A stretch of 64,000 nucleotides of DNA from Syntrophotaleaceae bacterium (GTDB taxonomy: Bacteria > Desulfobacterota > Desulfuromonadia > Desulfuromonadales > Syntrophotaleaceae), in assembly GCA_041390365.1 (NCBI GenBank), contig JAWKQB010000003.1, positions 620,001 through 684,000 on the forward strand. Direction: 5' to 3'. Under the pieces are notes generated by a model. The model made no database searches, was not told the origin of the DNA, and saw only the letters and a list, made by a program, of their open reading frames with translations. Positions 1-8,646 of the stretch are shown piece after piece. Position numbers and translations under genes: made by a program. How positions within the stretch are numbered: position 1 is the stretch's first letter; every line of letters begins with the position of its first letter.

Positions 1-189
1 TACGAGGAGACAGCCCTTGAGGTGAAGCTGGAAAAAATCAGCCTTCAGCAGGTCGTCCGCCTCATTTATGAAATCGAAGCGGCAGAGGTGCCGCTCAACA
101 TCACCACGCTGCAGATCCGAAGCCGGAAGCCGAATATGGAGCTTCTGGACGTCACACTGGACATCTCCACGCTGCGGAAAAAAGCATGA
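1..189 (+). CDS. gspM: Type II secretion protein GspM, C-terminal part
   Basis: The frame is open from the left edge to a TGA that overlaps the next start (ATGA). The 62 visible residues have the alternating hydrophobic pattern of the ferredoxin-like C-terminal domain of GspM/PilO-type inner-membrane platform proteins. The call rests mainly on direct coupling to gspN. The N-terminus lies outside the window, so the anchor segment cannot be checked. Confidence 0.55.
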   Translation, partial: YEETALEVKLEKISLQQVVRLIYEIEAAEVPLNITTLQIRSRKPNMELLDVTLDISTLRKKA

Positions 190-1073
190 AAAACCGAATG
201 GACAATATTCTGGCGAGAATCCCGCGGAACTGGACCCTGCCGACGGAAGGAAAAGGTTACACTATTCTGCTGACGGCGCTCCTGCTGACCTCGTTCCTTC
301 TCGGTATCATCTGGTTTTTCCCGACGGATCCCTTGAAGTATCGGATCGAGAATGAGCTGGCCGCTCAGTACGGTGCCGATGTCCGGATTGCCGAGTTGGA
401 TTTCGTATTCCCGCTGCAGATGCAGTTCAGCAACATTCGGGCGGAAATGCCCGGGCTTTTCACGGACCTCAAGATCGACTCCCTGCGGGTGAAGCCGGTG
501 TGGAGCAGTCTTCTTTTTGGAAGAAGGGCATTTTCCTTTTCCGGGCGGCTGAATCAGGGAACGGCGGAAGGATCGGTGGGGGCCGACGGCAAGCTGGCCC
601 TCAACCTGCAGCAGGTCCGGTTTTCCTTCCCCCTCAGCGAAAGCGGCTCCCTGGTTCTGGGAGGCGTTGCCGGGGACGTCCGGCTGGAGGGAACCTACCC
701 CTTTCCGGCCGAAGGGGAATCGATAGTCAGCGCGCAATTTGAAAATCTGGAATTGACCGGCCTTCAGTCCCTCGGCCTCGGGCCCGAGATTCTGCAACTC
801 GGCCAGTTTCAGATGGAAGGAAAAGGTCAGGGAACTATTCTGCAGGTGGAGCGGTTGGGTCTTACCGGGGGGGCCATTCTGGTCGATGGCAAGGGCTCGA
901 TAGTTTTTCGGCAACCGGTGGAAACCAGCAACCTGCGCCTGACGGCCACTCTCAAAGCGGATTCCCAGTTGCGGGAGATCGGGGAACTGCTCGCCCTGAC
1001 CCAAAAGCCTGCCGCCGACGGCTCCTACCAGTTCCGTCTTATCGGTACCTTCGATCAGCCCCTTCTGCGCTAA
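186..1073 (+). CDS. gspN: Type II secretion system protein GspN
   Basis: A 295-residue protein with one N-terminal membrane segment (about residues 25-48) followed by a long beta-rich periplasmic region resembling AsmA/GspN-type proteins. It begins 4 bases inside the end of the upstream gspM-like gene, so translation is probably coupled. GspN is an accessory envelope component of type II secretion, often last in deltaproteobacterial gsp operons. The stop is followed by a short T run and a hexamer repeat array, consistent with the operon end. Confidence 0.72.
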   Translation: MKNRMDNILARIPRNWTLPTEGKGYTILLTALLLTSFLLGIIWFFPTDPLKYRIENELAAQYGADVRIAELDFVFPLQMQFSNIRAEMPGLFTDLKIDSLRVKPVWSSLLFGRRAFSFSGRLNQGTAEGSVGADGKLALNLQQVRFSFPLSESGSLVLGGVAGDVRLEGTYPFPAEGESIVSAQFENLELTGLQSLGLGPEILQLGQFQMEGKGQGTILQVERLGLTGGAILVDGKGSIVFRQPVETSNLRLTATLKADSQLREIGELLALTQKPAADGSYQFRLIGTFDQPLLR

Positions 1074-1082
1074 AATTTTTTT

Positions 1083-1142
1083 CGGTATCGGTATCGGTAT
1101 CGGTATCGGTATCGGTATCGGGGTCGGTATCGGGGTCGGTAT
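1083..1142 (+). repeat. Tandem hexamer array (CGGTAT/CGGGGT, 10 units)
   Basis: Ten consecutive 6-bp units: six CGGTAT, then alternating CGGGGT and CGGTAT. The array starts 10 bp after the gspN stop and lies between gspN and htpX. The related string ATCGGTAT recurs in an inverted repeat upstream of dnaK (44002-44050). Confidence 0.9.
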
Positions 1143-1239
1143 CCGGCTGGTATTTTGAATTTCCTCCTCACTTCTCACTCTGGAAAAACCTGCAATTAAC
1201 GTTAAAATATCCCGTGATATTTCCATCATGGAGGATTCT

Positions 1240-2121
1240 ATGAAGCGCGTTCTGCTGTTTCTCGTGACCAACCTGGCCATCATCATGGTGCTCGGCGTCG
1301 TGCTGAGCCTGCTGGGGGTCGACCGTATTCTGGACGAGCAGGGGGTCGGGCTCGATCTGTACAATCTTTTGATCTTTGCGGCCGTTTTCGGATTCGGCGG
1401 CTCCTTCCTGTCGCTGGCCCTGTCCAAATGGACCGCCAAGCGCCTGACCGGCGCCCGGGTCATCGAGACCCCGGCCAGTCATACCGAAGCCTGGCTGGTC
1501 AATGTCGTACAGCGCCAGGCCCAACAGGCCGGCATCGGCATGCCGGAAGTCGCCATCTACAATTCACCAACCGTCAATGCCTTCGCCACCGGAATGCGTC
1601 GCAACCGGGCGATGGTGGCGGTCAGCAGCGGTTTGCTGCAAAACATGAATGAAGCGGAGGCTGAAGCCGTGCTCGCCCACGAGGTCAGCCATGTGGCGAA
1701 TGGCGACATGGTCACCCTGGCCCTGATTCAGGGGGTGGTCAACACCTTCGTTATCGTGCTCTCGCGGGTGGTGGGATATCTGGTCGACCGCATCGTGTTC
1801 AAGACCGAGCGTGGCCATGGACCGGCGTTTTTCGTCACGGCTTTCCTGGCCCAGATGGTGTTCGGCATCCTCGCTACTATCGTCGTGCTCTATTTCAGCC
1901 GCAGAAGGGAATTTCGTGCCGATGCCGGCAGCGCCTCCCTTGCCGGCCGGGAGAAGATGATCGCTGCCTTGCAGCGCCTGCAGGGTACGCCCACCGCTCC
2001 CCTGCCGGACCAGATGGCGGCTTTCGGGATTTCGGGAACCAGGGCGCGGGGAATCCGCCGTCTGTTCATGACCCATCCGCCCCTTGAAGAGCGGATAGCC
2101 GCTTTACGGGAACAGAGGTGA
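1240..2121 (+). CDS. htpX: Membrane zinc metalloprotease HtpX
   Basis: A 293-residue M48-family protease. Two N-terminal membrane segments (about 5-25 and 38-58) precede the zinc motif HEVSH (about 147-151); further membrane segments follow, with the third zinc ligand expected in the FRADAGSASL region. HtpX degrades misfolded inner-membrane proteins with its active site on the cytoplasmic side. The ATG at 1240 is preferred over 1228 because GGAGG lies 5 bases upstream of it. Monocistronic by position. Confidence 0.93.
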   Translation: MKRVLLFLVTNLAIIMVLGVVLSLLGVDRILDEQGVGLDLYNLLIFAAVFGFGGSFLSLALSKWTAKRLTGARVIETPASHTEAWLVNVVQRQAQQAGIGMPEVAIYNSPTVNAFATGMRRNRAMVAVSSGLLQNMNEAEAEAVLAHEVSHVANGDMVTLALIQGVVNTFVIVLSRVVGYLVDRIVFKTERGHGPAFFVTAFLAQMVFGILATIVVLYFSRRREFRADAGSASLAGREKMIAALQRLQGTPTAPLPDQMAAFGISGTRARGIRRLFMTHPPLEERIAALREQR

Positions 2122-2214
2122 CGTTCTGTGGCAGGACCGCAGATAATTGGATATTGGTTTTTCCTTCGGCATACGCGATCCGTTCCCATCCGGAGTTTCC
2201 GGATGAACCCTCGA

Positions 2215-2469
2215 CTAATCCGGGAAATCCGGATAAATGCCTGTCCACATCCGGTAAATCTCCATAAGATCCTCCATCTCCGGAAAGCGTCTCTGCTCCA
2301 GGCGTGAAAACACCTGTCTGTCGTCCACGAAGATCGCAAATTCGCCAGGCTGCCGGCCGGCGACAAGCTCGATATCAATGCCGGGAATTGTCTCCCTCAG
2401 TTCTGCAGCGAGACCCGCTGCCCGTTCCTGTTGCCCTCAGGAGGCGCAATATTGAATCTTGATTTTCAT
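2215..2469 (-). CDS. SelW/Rdx-family selenoprotein (CxxU), read through in-frame TGA
   Basis: Reading through TGA at 2439-2437 as selenocysteine gives one 84-residue protein: start 2469, stop TAG at 2217-2215. Residues 8-11 are C-A-S-U, the CxxU redox motif of the Rdx (SelW/SelT/SelH-like) thioredoxin fold. The rest fits the family in length and in its conserved second half (GEFAIFVDDRQVFSRLE, then RRFPE). A 6-bp hairpin with loop GGUCU lies 15 bases after the TGA (2421-2405), as in bacterial SECIS elements. AAGGA precedes the ATG. It starts 55 bp after marC on the same strand, so it is probably cotranscribed. A standard ORF call stops at the TGA and misses it. Confidence 0.88.
2405..2421 (-). 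promoter_or_regulatory. Bacterial SECIS hairpin of the SelW-like gene
   Basis: Directly downstream of the TGA, on the coding strand, GCAGCG and CGCUGC pair perfectly around a GGUCU loop. The loop begins 22 nt after the TGA. The E. coli fdhF SECIS apical loop has the same GGUCU string. This is the signal expected for SelB-dependent selenocysteine insertion; it also encodes protein. Confidence 0.82.
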
Positions 2470-2524
2470 CGGTAATTCCTTCTTTCGCGAAGACCGAATC
2501 GGGACCAGGTTCGATGGCAAGGAA

Positions 2525-3157
2525 TCAGGTTCCGGGCCAAACCGCGGCAATCCCGTCGATGACGTACTGGACGGAGAGAAACGCAAGCACCAGACCCATG
2601 ACCCGGGCGAGAATGGTGCTTCCAAGGGGACCGATAAGGTTCATGAAGCGGTCGGCCTGACGCAGAAAAAGAAACGTGGCGCCGAAGACCGCGGCCAAAG
2701 CGAGCAGCAGGGCCAGATAATGGGGAAAGCTCTGCGCCTTGTCGGCGAAAATCAGGGCGGTGGTTATGGCCCCGGGTCCGGCCAGCAAAGGGACGGCGAG
2801 TGGGGTGATGGAGATGTCCTCCTTCTTCTCGGCAAGGCGCTGTTCGCGGTAGCTTGTTTCGGTCCCGCTCCTGCGCCCGTACAGCATTTCCAGGCCGATG
2901 AAGAACAGAAGCCCTCCACCGCAGATCCGGATGGCCGGAGCGGTGATTCCCAGGCGACCGAGCAGGGGGGAACCGGCGAGCAGGAAGAAAACAAGAATCC
3001 CGAAGGCTGCAAGACAGCCGCGAAAGGCCATACTGCGACGTTCTGCGCGGCTTTTGTCGGGAGTGATGGCAAGAAAAACCGGAACCCCGACAATCGGATC
3101 GACGATGATGAACATCTGAACAAAAAAAGTGACGAACAGTTCGACAAATCCCGACAT
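2525..3157 (-). CDS. MarC-family integral membrane protein
   Basis: A 210-residue protein with six hydrophobic segments and the MarC/UPF0056 pattern: an N-terminal DPIVGVPVFLAIT stretch, a central RICGGGLLFFIGLEML and the PLLAGPGAITTALI repeat. The family was once linked to multiple antibiotic resistance; its transported substrate is not firmly established. The SelW-like selenoprotein gene follows on the same strand. Confidence 0.88.
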   Translation of the reverse strand: MSGFVELFVTFFVQMFIIVDPIVGVPVFLAITPDKSRAERRSMAFRGCLAAFGILVFFLLAGSPLLGRLGITAPAIRICGGGLLFFIGLEMLYGRRSGTETSYREQRLAEKKEDISITPLAVPLLAGPGAITTALIFADKAQSFPHYLALLLALAAVFGATFLFLRQADRFMNLIGPLGSTILARVMGLVLAFLSVQYVIDGIAAVWPGT

Positions 3158-3213
3158 GATGCCTGAATTCCTTTTCTTTGTTCTTCACCAATTTAATTGT
3201 TCCGGATGGTTTT

Positions 3214-3396
3214 TCAAGCACCCTGTCTGACAGCCCTGGCCGCCTGCATGAATTTTTTGACCCGGGAGGTGTCGACCGGGTTCTTCAGCACCCCGTCGCA
3301 TTTGAAAAAGCTGCCGACGATTGCCCCGTCCGTCAAGGGCAACAGGTCTTCCAGCGAGGGAAAGGCCGCTCCGATGACCAGAAGGTTTCCTGGGCG
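3214..3396 (-). pseudogene. C-terminal remnant of a BtpA-family protein
   Basis: Immediately after the stop of the response regulator gene, and in the same frame, about 60 codons encode a typical C-terminal end of the BtpA/SgcQ TIM-barrel family (LLPLTDGAIVGSFFKCDG, then NPVDTSRVKKFM), ending at TGA 3216-3214. There is no start codon and no upstream half, so this is a truncated fragment. The arrangement suggests a deletion that joined the response regulator gene to a former btpA-like gene. Confidence 0.6.
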
Positions 3397-4758
3397 TCAC
3401 TCTTTTCCCGGTGGAGTGATGCCGTACTTTTCCATCCGGTAGAGCAGAATATGCCGCGGGATTTTCAGGAATTCAGCGGCACTCGTCCGGTTCCATCCTT
3501 TGCGCTCCAAAGCTTCGATCACCACCTCCTTCTCCAATTGCTCCAACGGATAGCCTTCGACCGGGATATTGACAACCTTGTTTTTCGAGCCTTTTGTCCC
3601 GCACAGGATCTTCTCCGGCAGGTCGGCGCGGCGAATGGTCTCAGTTTCCCGCATGATGATCAGCCGTTGAACCGTATTCTCAAGTTCCCGGACGTTTCCC
3701 GGCCAGGGATAATCCGTGAGGGCAGCGATGGCCTCCCGGTCGAACTCGACGTCTTCCCTGCTGTGTTTCATGGCAAAGTGTTTGAGCAGCAACGGAATAT
3801 CTTCCTTCCGCTCCCGCAGGGGCGGAATATGTATGGGGATGACGGAAAGCCGGTAATAGAGGTCATCGCGGAAATTTCCGTTTTTCATCGCCTCTTCCAT
3901 GTCGAGATTGGTGGCCGCCACCACCCGAACGTCCACAGGGATCGATTTGGTACTTCCGACCGGCTCCACGATCCTTTCCTGCAGGGCGCGCAGAAGTTTG
4001 GGCTGCAGATCGAGAGAAAGCTCTCCCACCTCGTCGAGAAAGAGGGTGCCGCCGTCTGCCTGCTTGAATTTTCCTGTCTTGTCTGCGGTTGCTCCGGTGA
4101 AAGCGCCTTTGACATGGCCGAAAAGCTCGCTTTCGAGAAGATCCCTGGGGATTGCCGCGCAGTTGATGGGAGTGAATACCGCCGCCTTGCGGGAACTCAA
4201 CAGGTGAATCGCTCTGGCCACCAGTTCCTTGCCGGTTCCGGATTCACCGGTGATCAGAATGGTCGCCTCCGTGTCGGCAACCTTCCGCACGATATTGAAA
4301 ACTCTCTCCATCGCCGGGGAAATGCCAACGATATTCTCGAAATCGATCTTTTCCGTCAGCCGATCCTTGAGCTGGCGGTTTTCCCGGGACAGGTTGGAAA
4401 CCTCGATGGCCTTGCGCACCACCAGTTTCAATTCGTCCCGGTTGAAGGGTTTGGTGATGTAGTCGTAGGCTCCCAGCTTCATCGCCTCGACGGCGGTGTC
4501 GACGGCGCCGAAAGCGGTCATGATGATAATGATCGTGTCGGGCGAGCGTTCCTTGATCTCCCGCAGCACACGGAAACCGTCGATACCCGGCATCTTCAGG
4601 TCGGTGATGACGAGGGGCGGTTGGTGTTCGTCAAACTCCCGCAAGCCTTCGGCTCCAGAGACCGCTGCATGGACTTCGTATCCTTCCTCCTGGAGGTTGT
4701 ACCCCAGAACCCGACGGAAGGAAGGATCATCATCGATTATCAGGATTTTTTCTTTCAT
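3397..4758 (-). CDS. Sigma-54-dependent response regulator (NtrC/ZraR type)
   Basis: 453 residues: receiver domain (1-120; phosphoacceptor Asp53 in ITDLKMPGIDG), AAA+ central domain (about 140-375; Walker A GESGTGKE, sigma-54 contact loop GAFTGA) and a C-terminal Fis-type HTH (NRTSAAEFLKIPRHILLYRM). It overlaps the histidine kinase gene by 4 bp. Likely target sites are the GAATATTC palindromes upstream of the divergent formate dehydrogenase operon and of the 11689 lipoprotein gene, both with -24/-12 promoters. That link is inference from position and motif sharing. Confidence 0.93.
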   Translation of the reverse strand: MKEKILIIDDDPSFRRVLGYNLQEEGYEVHAAVSGAEGLREFDEHQPPLVITDLKMPGIDGFRVLREIKERSPDTIIIIMTAFGAVDTAVEAMKLGAYDYITKPFNRDELKLVVRKAIEVSNLSRENRQLKDRLTEKIDFENIVGISPAMERVFNIVRKVADTEATILITGESGTGKELVARAIHLLSSRKAAVFTPINCAAIPRDLLESELFGHVKGAFTGATADKTGKFKQADGGTLFLDEVGELSLDLQPKLLRALQERIVEPVGSTKSIPVDVRVVAATNLDMEEAMKNGNFRDDLYYRLSVIPIHIPPLRERKEDIPLLLKHFAMKHSREDVEFDREAIAALTDYPWPGNVRELENTVQRLIIMRETETIRRADLPEKILCGTKGSKNKVVNIPVEGYPLEQLEKEVVIEALERKGWNRTSAAEFLKIPRHILLYRMEKYGITPPGKE

Positions 4759-5966
4759 TTTTCACAACCCTTGCCCGGCAGACGGATATGGAAGGCAGCT
4801 CCCTGGGTCGGTGAATTCTCCACCGTGATGCTGCCGCCGTGGGCCTCGATGATTTTGCGGGTGGTCACCAGGCCCAGCCCGGTTCCGCCTTCCTTGGTGG
4901 TGAAGAAGGGTTCGAAAATTTTGTCCCTCGCCTCGATGGGAATGCCCGGCCCCGTATCCGAAAAGACCAGTTCCACCCAGGCCGTTCCGCCGGGCGCGGG
5001 CTCTTCCCGTCTCATGGTGATGGTCACTGCGCCGCCTTCCGGGGAGGCCTGCAGGCCGTTGAGAACGATGTTCAGGAATGCCTGGCGCAGCCGTTCCGGA
5101 TCTCCGGCTATGGTGGGCATGGGATCGATTCTGCACTCAAAGGCGACCTTCCTCTTTTTGGCTTCGCAGGTTAACAGGGAAATGACATTGTGCAGCTCCT
5201 CGGCGAGGTCGCAACACCCCATCAGAACCGGTTGCGGCCGCGCCAGGCGCAGGAAATCCTCCACCACCCTGTTGAGCCGTTTCGATTCCCGCACCATGAT
5301 TTCCAGGAACTCGTATTTTCTGTCCCCCGGCTGGAAATCGTCCTTGAGAATTTCCGCCGTCCCCTGGATGGAACCCAGGGGATTGCGAATTTCATGGGCG
5401 AGAACGGCGGAGAGCTCTCCGATGGTGGAAAGCCGTTCGCATTTGCGCAGCTGACCCTCCATATTGCTGATGCGCTCCGACTGACGGCTCAGCTTTTCAT
5501 AGGACTGTTCCAGGCCCAAGGCCGTCTGCCGCAGCCGGTAGGCCTGCATCCGTTCTCTCTGGGACAGAAACCCGGTGACGCCGCCGACGACGTAGTAGAG
5601 AAGAATTTCCAGGTACTGTTCCAGGGTCAAGGCAGCCCATGTCGATTTGGGATAGAGAAGAAAGGGCAGGTAGGCGACGGTCACGATGAACGCACAGAGC
5701 ATTCCACCCCGAAACCCATACCAGAAGGCAGCAAGGATCAGCGGAAGGTAGTAGAGCCTCTGATAGACGCAGTGGGGTTTGGGAAGGTCAAGGGGCGTTA
5801 GATAATGGAGCAGGGTGATTCCGGCGATGAAAAACACCAGTACAAAAAGCCGTCTCCCCTGAGGAAGATGCTGCCCGATGCCTTCCATGCTGGAAGACAG
5901 GTCATCTTTTGCCGCAGACTGAAAAGGCGGCTCTTTGTCTATCGGACAACCGGCGGATTGGTTCAC
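4755..5966 (-). CDS. Membrane sensor histidine kinase, partner of the 4758-3397 regulator
   Basis: About 403 residues. An N-terminal block of roughly four membrane helices with almost no periplasmic loop is followed by a short coiled coil, the H-box LAHEIRNPLGSIQGT, and the N, G1 and G2 boxes (NIVLNGLQAS, DTGPGIP, GTGLGLV) of an NtrB-like kinase. The GTG at 5966 is chosen because AAGGGGGAG sits 8 bases upstream; a longer frame opens to 6044. The lack of an extracytoplasmic domain suggests sensing within the membrane or cytoplasm. Confidence 0.9.
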   Translation of the reverse strand: MNQSAGCPIDKEPPFQSAAKDDLSSSMEGIGQHLPQGRRLFVLVFFIAGITLLHYLTPLDLPKPHCVYQRLYYLPLILAAFWYGFRGGMLCAFIVTVAYLPFLLYPKSTWAALTLEQYLEILLYYVVGGVTGFLSQRERMQAYRLRQTALGLEQSYEKLSRQSERISNMEGQLRKCERLSTIGELSAVLAHEIRNPLGSIQGTAEILKDDFQPGDRKYEFLEIMVRESKRLNRVVEDFLRLARPQPVLMGCCDLAEELHNVISLLTCEAKKRKVAFECRIDPMPTIAGDPERLRQAFLNIVLNGLQASPEGGAVTITMRREEPAPGGTAWVELVFSDTGPGIPIEARDKIFEPFFTTKEGGTGLGLVTTRKIIEAHGGSITVENSPTQGAAFHIRLPGKGCEK

Positions 5967-6145
5967 GAGGTCAACTCCCCCTTGAGGTTTGGATGAAAAA
6001 CTTGTCAAAAAACCCCTTTCAGAACCACAAAAACGAAGAAGCATTGAGAGGCCTTCCGGTAATTCATTTCAAGAACTGTTCCCCTCTGGATACTTCGGTT
6101 CCGGCCCCTTTTACTACGGATCATACACCCTTGTTGCCTTCAGAT

Positions 6146-6180
6146 ATGAAGAATATTCTTCATTGAGGAGAGAATATTCT
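6146..6180 (+). promoter_or_regulatory. Paired palindromic upstream activator sites of the fdh operon
   Basis: An 18-bp perfect palindrome, ATGAAGAATATTCTTCAT (6146-6163), is followed by AGAATATTCT (6171-6180). Their centres are 21 bp apart, about two helical turns, and about 110 and 90 bp upstream of the -24 element. A similar pair lies before the 11689 gene. The arrangement fits enhancer sites for a dimeric sigma-54 activator, probably the adjacent regulator. Confidence 0.72.
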
Positions 6181-6271
6181 TCAAAAAATCATGAGCAGGA
6201 ACTTCCTGTTTTATGCCACCAGGTCCCTTAAGTCCCTGATACTTTACATAAGTTTGCGTTCGGCCGGTCGC

Positions 6272-6287
6272 TGGCATCAAGAGTGCT
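6272..6287 (+). promoter_or_regulatory. Sigma-54 (-24/-12) promoter of the formate dehydrogenase operon
   Basis: TGGCATCAAGAGTGCT has GG (6273-6274) and GC (6285-6286) at the exact 12-bp sigma-54 spacing. Predicted transcription start is near 6298, about 43 bases before the first start codon. An almost identical element, TGGCATTAAAAGTGCT, lies at 11606. Confidence 0.75.
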
Positions 6288-6340
6288 ATTCAAGGCGGGG
6301 TAGCTCCCTCATCCATTGGTCCATGAAAGGTCAAGCGCTT

Positions 6341-6796
6341 ATGGAAACGGATCACGGTATAGCCGACATTATTGCCAGCCACAGCAGAGACGTCAATGAT
6401 CTGGTCCCGATTCTTCAGGAGGTTCAGCGCAGCCTGGGATATGTTTCCCGGGATTCGCAGAGAATGATCGCCCGCGAGTTGAATCTTCCGCCAAGCAGAG
6501 TTCACGGCATTGTCAGTTTCTATAACTTTTTCCAGGAAAACCCTCCCGGAAGGCACCAGATCCGCGTCTGCATGGGCACCGCCTGCTATGTGCGGGGGGC
6601 CGGGAAGCTGATCGAAAAAATCAAGGCCGAATACGGCATCGATCCGGGCGAAACCAGTACCGATCGAAGGTTTTCCCTCGAGGAGGTCAGGTGTGTTGGC
6701 TGTTGCGCCATCGGTCCGGTGATGACCGTCGACGGCGATGTCTATGGCAGCTTGTCCTCCGAAACAATCCCCTCCGTGCTTGAAAAATACAAATAG
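6341..6796 (+). CDS. Formate dehydrogenase, NuoE-like [2Fe-2S] subunit
   Basis: 151 residues with the thioredoxin-like [2Fe-2S] fold of NuoE/HndA/FdhG proteins: CMGTAC and CVGCC supply the four cluster cysteines. It passes electrons between the flavin subunit and the rest of an NAD(P)-linked complex. The frame opens further upstream, but ATG 6341 follows the predicted sigma-54 transcript start, has an AAAGG upstream and gives the family's usual N-terminus. First gene of a three-gene operon. Confidence 0.88.
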   Translation: METDHGIADIIASHSRDVNDLVPILQEVQRSLGYVSRDSQRMIARELNLPPSRVHGIVSFYNFFQENPPGRHQIRVCMGTACYVRGAGKLIEKIKAEYGIDPGETSTDRRFSLEEVRCVGCCAIGPVMTVDGDVYGSLSSETIPSVLEKYK

Positions 6797-6806
6797 AGGT
6801 ATGGCC

Positions 6807-8630
6807 ATGCAGATACGAACATTTGAAGATCTGGCACTGCTGCGACAAAAGATTTCGGCAAGCAAAGCAGCGGATTCGGAAAAGACACAGATCATCGTCT
6901 ACGGGTCGACCTGCGGACTTGCTTCCGGCGCCGGTAAGGTTTTGGACGCCGTGCGGAAAGAGATCGAGCCCTGCGGCAGGGACGATGTCCTGGTTCTGGA
7001 ACATGGTTGCATGGGCTGCTGCTTCATCGAGCCGTATATATCCATTCGGCAGGGACACGATTCCACCGTCTACGGATATCTCGACGGAGCGAAAGCGGCC
7101 GAGGTGGTGCGCAGCCATCTGCAGAAAAACGAGATCCTCGAAAAGTACCGGATCGACCTGGATATGCCCTTTTTCACCAGACAGGTCCGCAGGGTCACGG
7201 AGTTGCTTGGTGAAGTGGATCCTTTGCGCATCGACGATTATCTCTTTCATGACGGATATTCCGCTTTGGCCATGGCCCTGCAGAGGGATAGCGGAGAGAT
7301 CCTCGACGAAGTGAAGGCCGCCGGTCTCAGGGGGCGGGGCGGCGCCGGGTTCCCGACGGGCCGAAAATGGGAATTCGCCCGCAATGCCGCCGGAGACCAG
7401 AAATACCTTGTCTGCAACGCCGACGAAGGGGATCCCGGTGCCTACATGAATCGGGCCGAACTGGAAGGCAACCCCCATGCCCTGTTGGAAGGGATGGCGA
7501 TTGCCGCCTATGTCATCGGCGCCAGCCGGGGCTATATCTATATCCGGGCCGAGTATCCCCTGGCCGTGGAGACCCTGAGACAGGCCATTGCCCAGGCCCG
7601 GGAATACGGCTTTCTGGGGAAGAACATCCTGGGCAGCGGCTTCGATTTCGACGTCGAGCTGTTTCTCGGCTCCGGGGCCTTTGTCTGTGGGGAAGAGACG
7701 GCCCTGCTGGCTTCGCTCGAGCAGAAGCGCGGCAACCCGCGGATTCGTCCCCCCTTCCCCGCCATCGAAGGTCTGTTCGGCAAGCCGACGGTGATCAACA
7801 ATGTCGGCACCCTTTTCAACATCCCCCTGATCATCCGCAAGGGAGCGGAGTGGTGGAGTTCACTCGGCTCGGAAACGACAAAAGGCACCAAGGTATTCTG
7901 CCTAACGGGGCAGATCATGAACAGTGGTCTGGTGGAAGTCCCCATGGGGACCACCATGCGGGACATCCTCTATGCCATTGGCGGCGGCATCCCCAACGGC
8001 AAGGAGTTCAAGGCCGCGCAGTTGGGAGGACCTTCGGGTGGGTTCGTGCCCGAGGAACATCTCGACCTGCCCATCGACTACGAATCCCTGCAGGGTATCG
8101 GCTCCATCATGGGTTCCGGGGGGATGGTCATCCTCGATCAGGACTCCTGCATGATCGACGCGGCCAAGTTTTTCCTTCAGTTCGATCAGGACGAATCGTG
8201 CGGACAGTGCGTTCCCTGCAGAAGGGGCCTGCCGCTGATGATCCATTATCTGGAAAAAATCAGCGACGGCAAAGGCGAGATGGAGGATCTGGAGAGCCTC
8301 GTCGGTCTGGCGGACTGCATCAAAAAGACCTCGCTGTGCGCTCTGGGGCAGACGGCGGCCAACCCCACCCTAAGCACCCTGCGCTTTTTCCGGGATGAAT
8401 ATGAGGCGCACATAAAGGACAGAAAATGTCCCGCCGGAGTGTGCAAGCCGCTCATTCAGTTTTCCATCGATGCAACCAAATGCGTCGGCTGCGGGGTCTG
8501 CAAAAAAGTCTGTCCGGAAAATGCCATCGAGGGTGAGATCGGCAAGGCACACCGGATTTCCTTCGCCAAATGCGTGAAGTGCGGTCTCTGCAAGGATGTC
8601 TGTAAATTCGACGCCATCGGCGTTCTCTAG
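6807..8630 (+). CDS. Formate dehydrogenase, NuoF-like flavin subunit
   Basis: About 607 residues. An N-terminal thioredoxin-like [2Fe-2S] domain is followed by the FMN/NADH domain (GRGGAGFPTGRKW near 174; GAFVCGEETAL near 290), an SLBB region, the [4Fe-4S] motif ESCGQCVPCRRG (near 463) and a C-terminal 2[4Fe-4S] ferredoxin domain (CVGCGVCKKVC, CVKCGLCKDVC). This is the NAD(P)-reactive subunit. ATG 6807 is chosen because GAGG lies 7 bases upstream; 6801 is possible. Confidence 0.93.
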   Translation: MQIRTFEDLALLRQKISASKAADSEKTQIIVYGSTCGLASGAGKVLDAVRKEIEPCGRDDVLVLEHGCMGCCFIEPYISIRQGHDSTVYGYLDGAKAAEVVRSHLQKNEILEKYRIDLDMPFFTRQVRRVTELLGEVDPLRIDDYLFHDGYSALAMALQRDSGEILDEVKAAGLRGRGGAGFPTGRKWEFARNAAGDQKYLVCNADEGDPGAYMNRAELEGNPHALLEGMAIAAYVIGASRGYIYIRAEYPLAVETLRQAIAQAREYGFLGKNILGSGFDFDVELFLGSGAFVCGEETALLASLEQKRGNPRIRPPFPAIEGLFGKPTVINNVGTLFNIPLIIRKGAEWWSSLGSETTKGTKVFCLTGQIMNSGLVEVPMGTTMRDILYAIGGGIPNGKEFKAAQLGGPSGGFVPEEHLDLPIDYESLQGIGSIMGSGGMVILDQDSCMIDAAKFFLQFDQDESCGQCVPCRRGLPLMIHYLEKISDGKGEMEDLESLVGLADCIKKTSLCALGQTAANPTLSTLRFFRDEYEAHIKDRKCPAGVCKPLIQFSIDATKCVGCGVCKKVCPENAIEGEIGKAHRISFAKCVKCGLCKDVCKFDAIGVL

Positions 8631-8646
8631 AATCGAGGGACGGATC

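Noticed and set aside
66..1463. 465-codon minus-strand frame across gspN and the hexamer array
   Set aside because: It is antisense to gspN, contains the hexamer array as an IPIPIP repeat and has no family features.
3178..5454. 758-codon plus-strand frame antisense to the response regulator and kinase
   Set aside because: Shadow of two well-supported genes; its sequence shows no domain.
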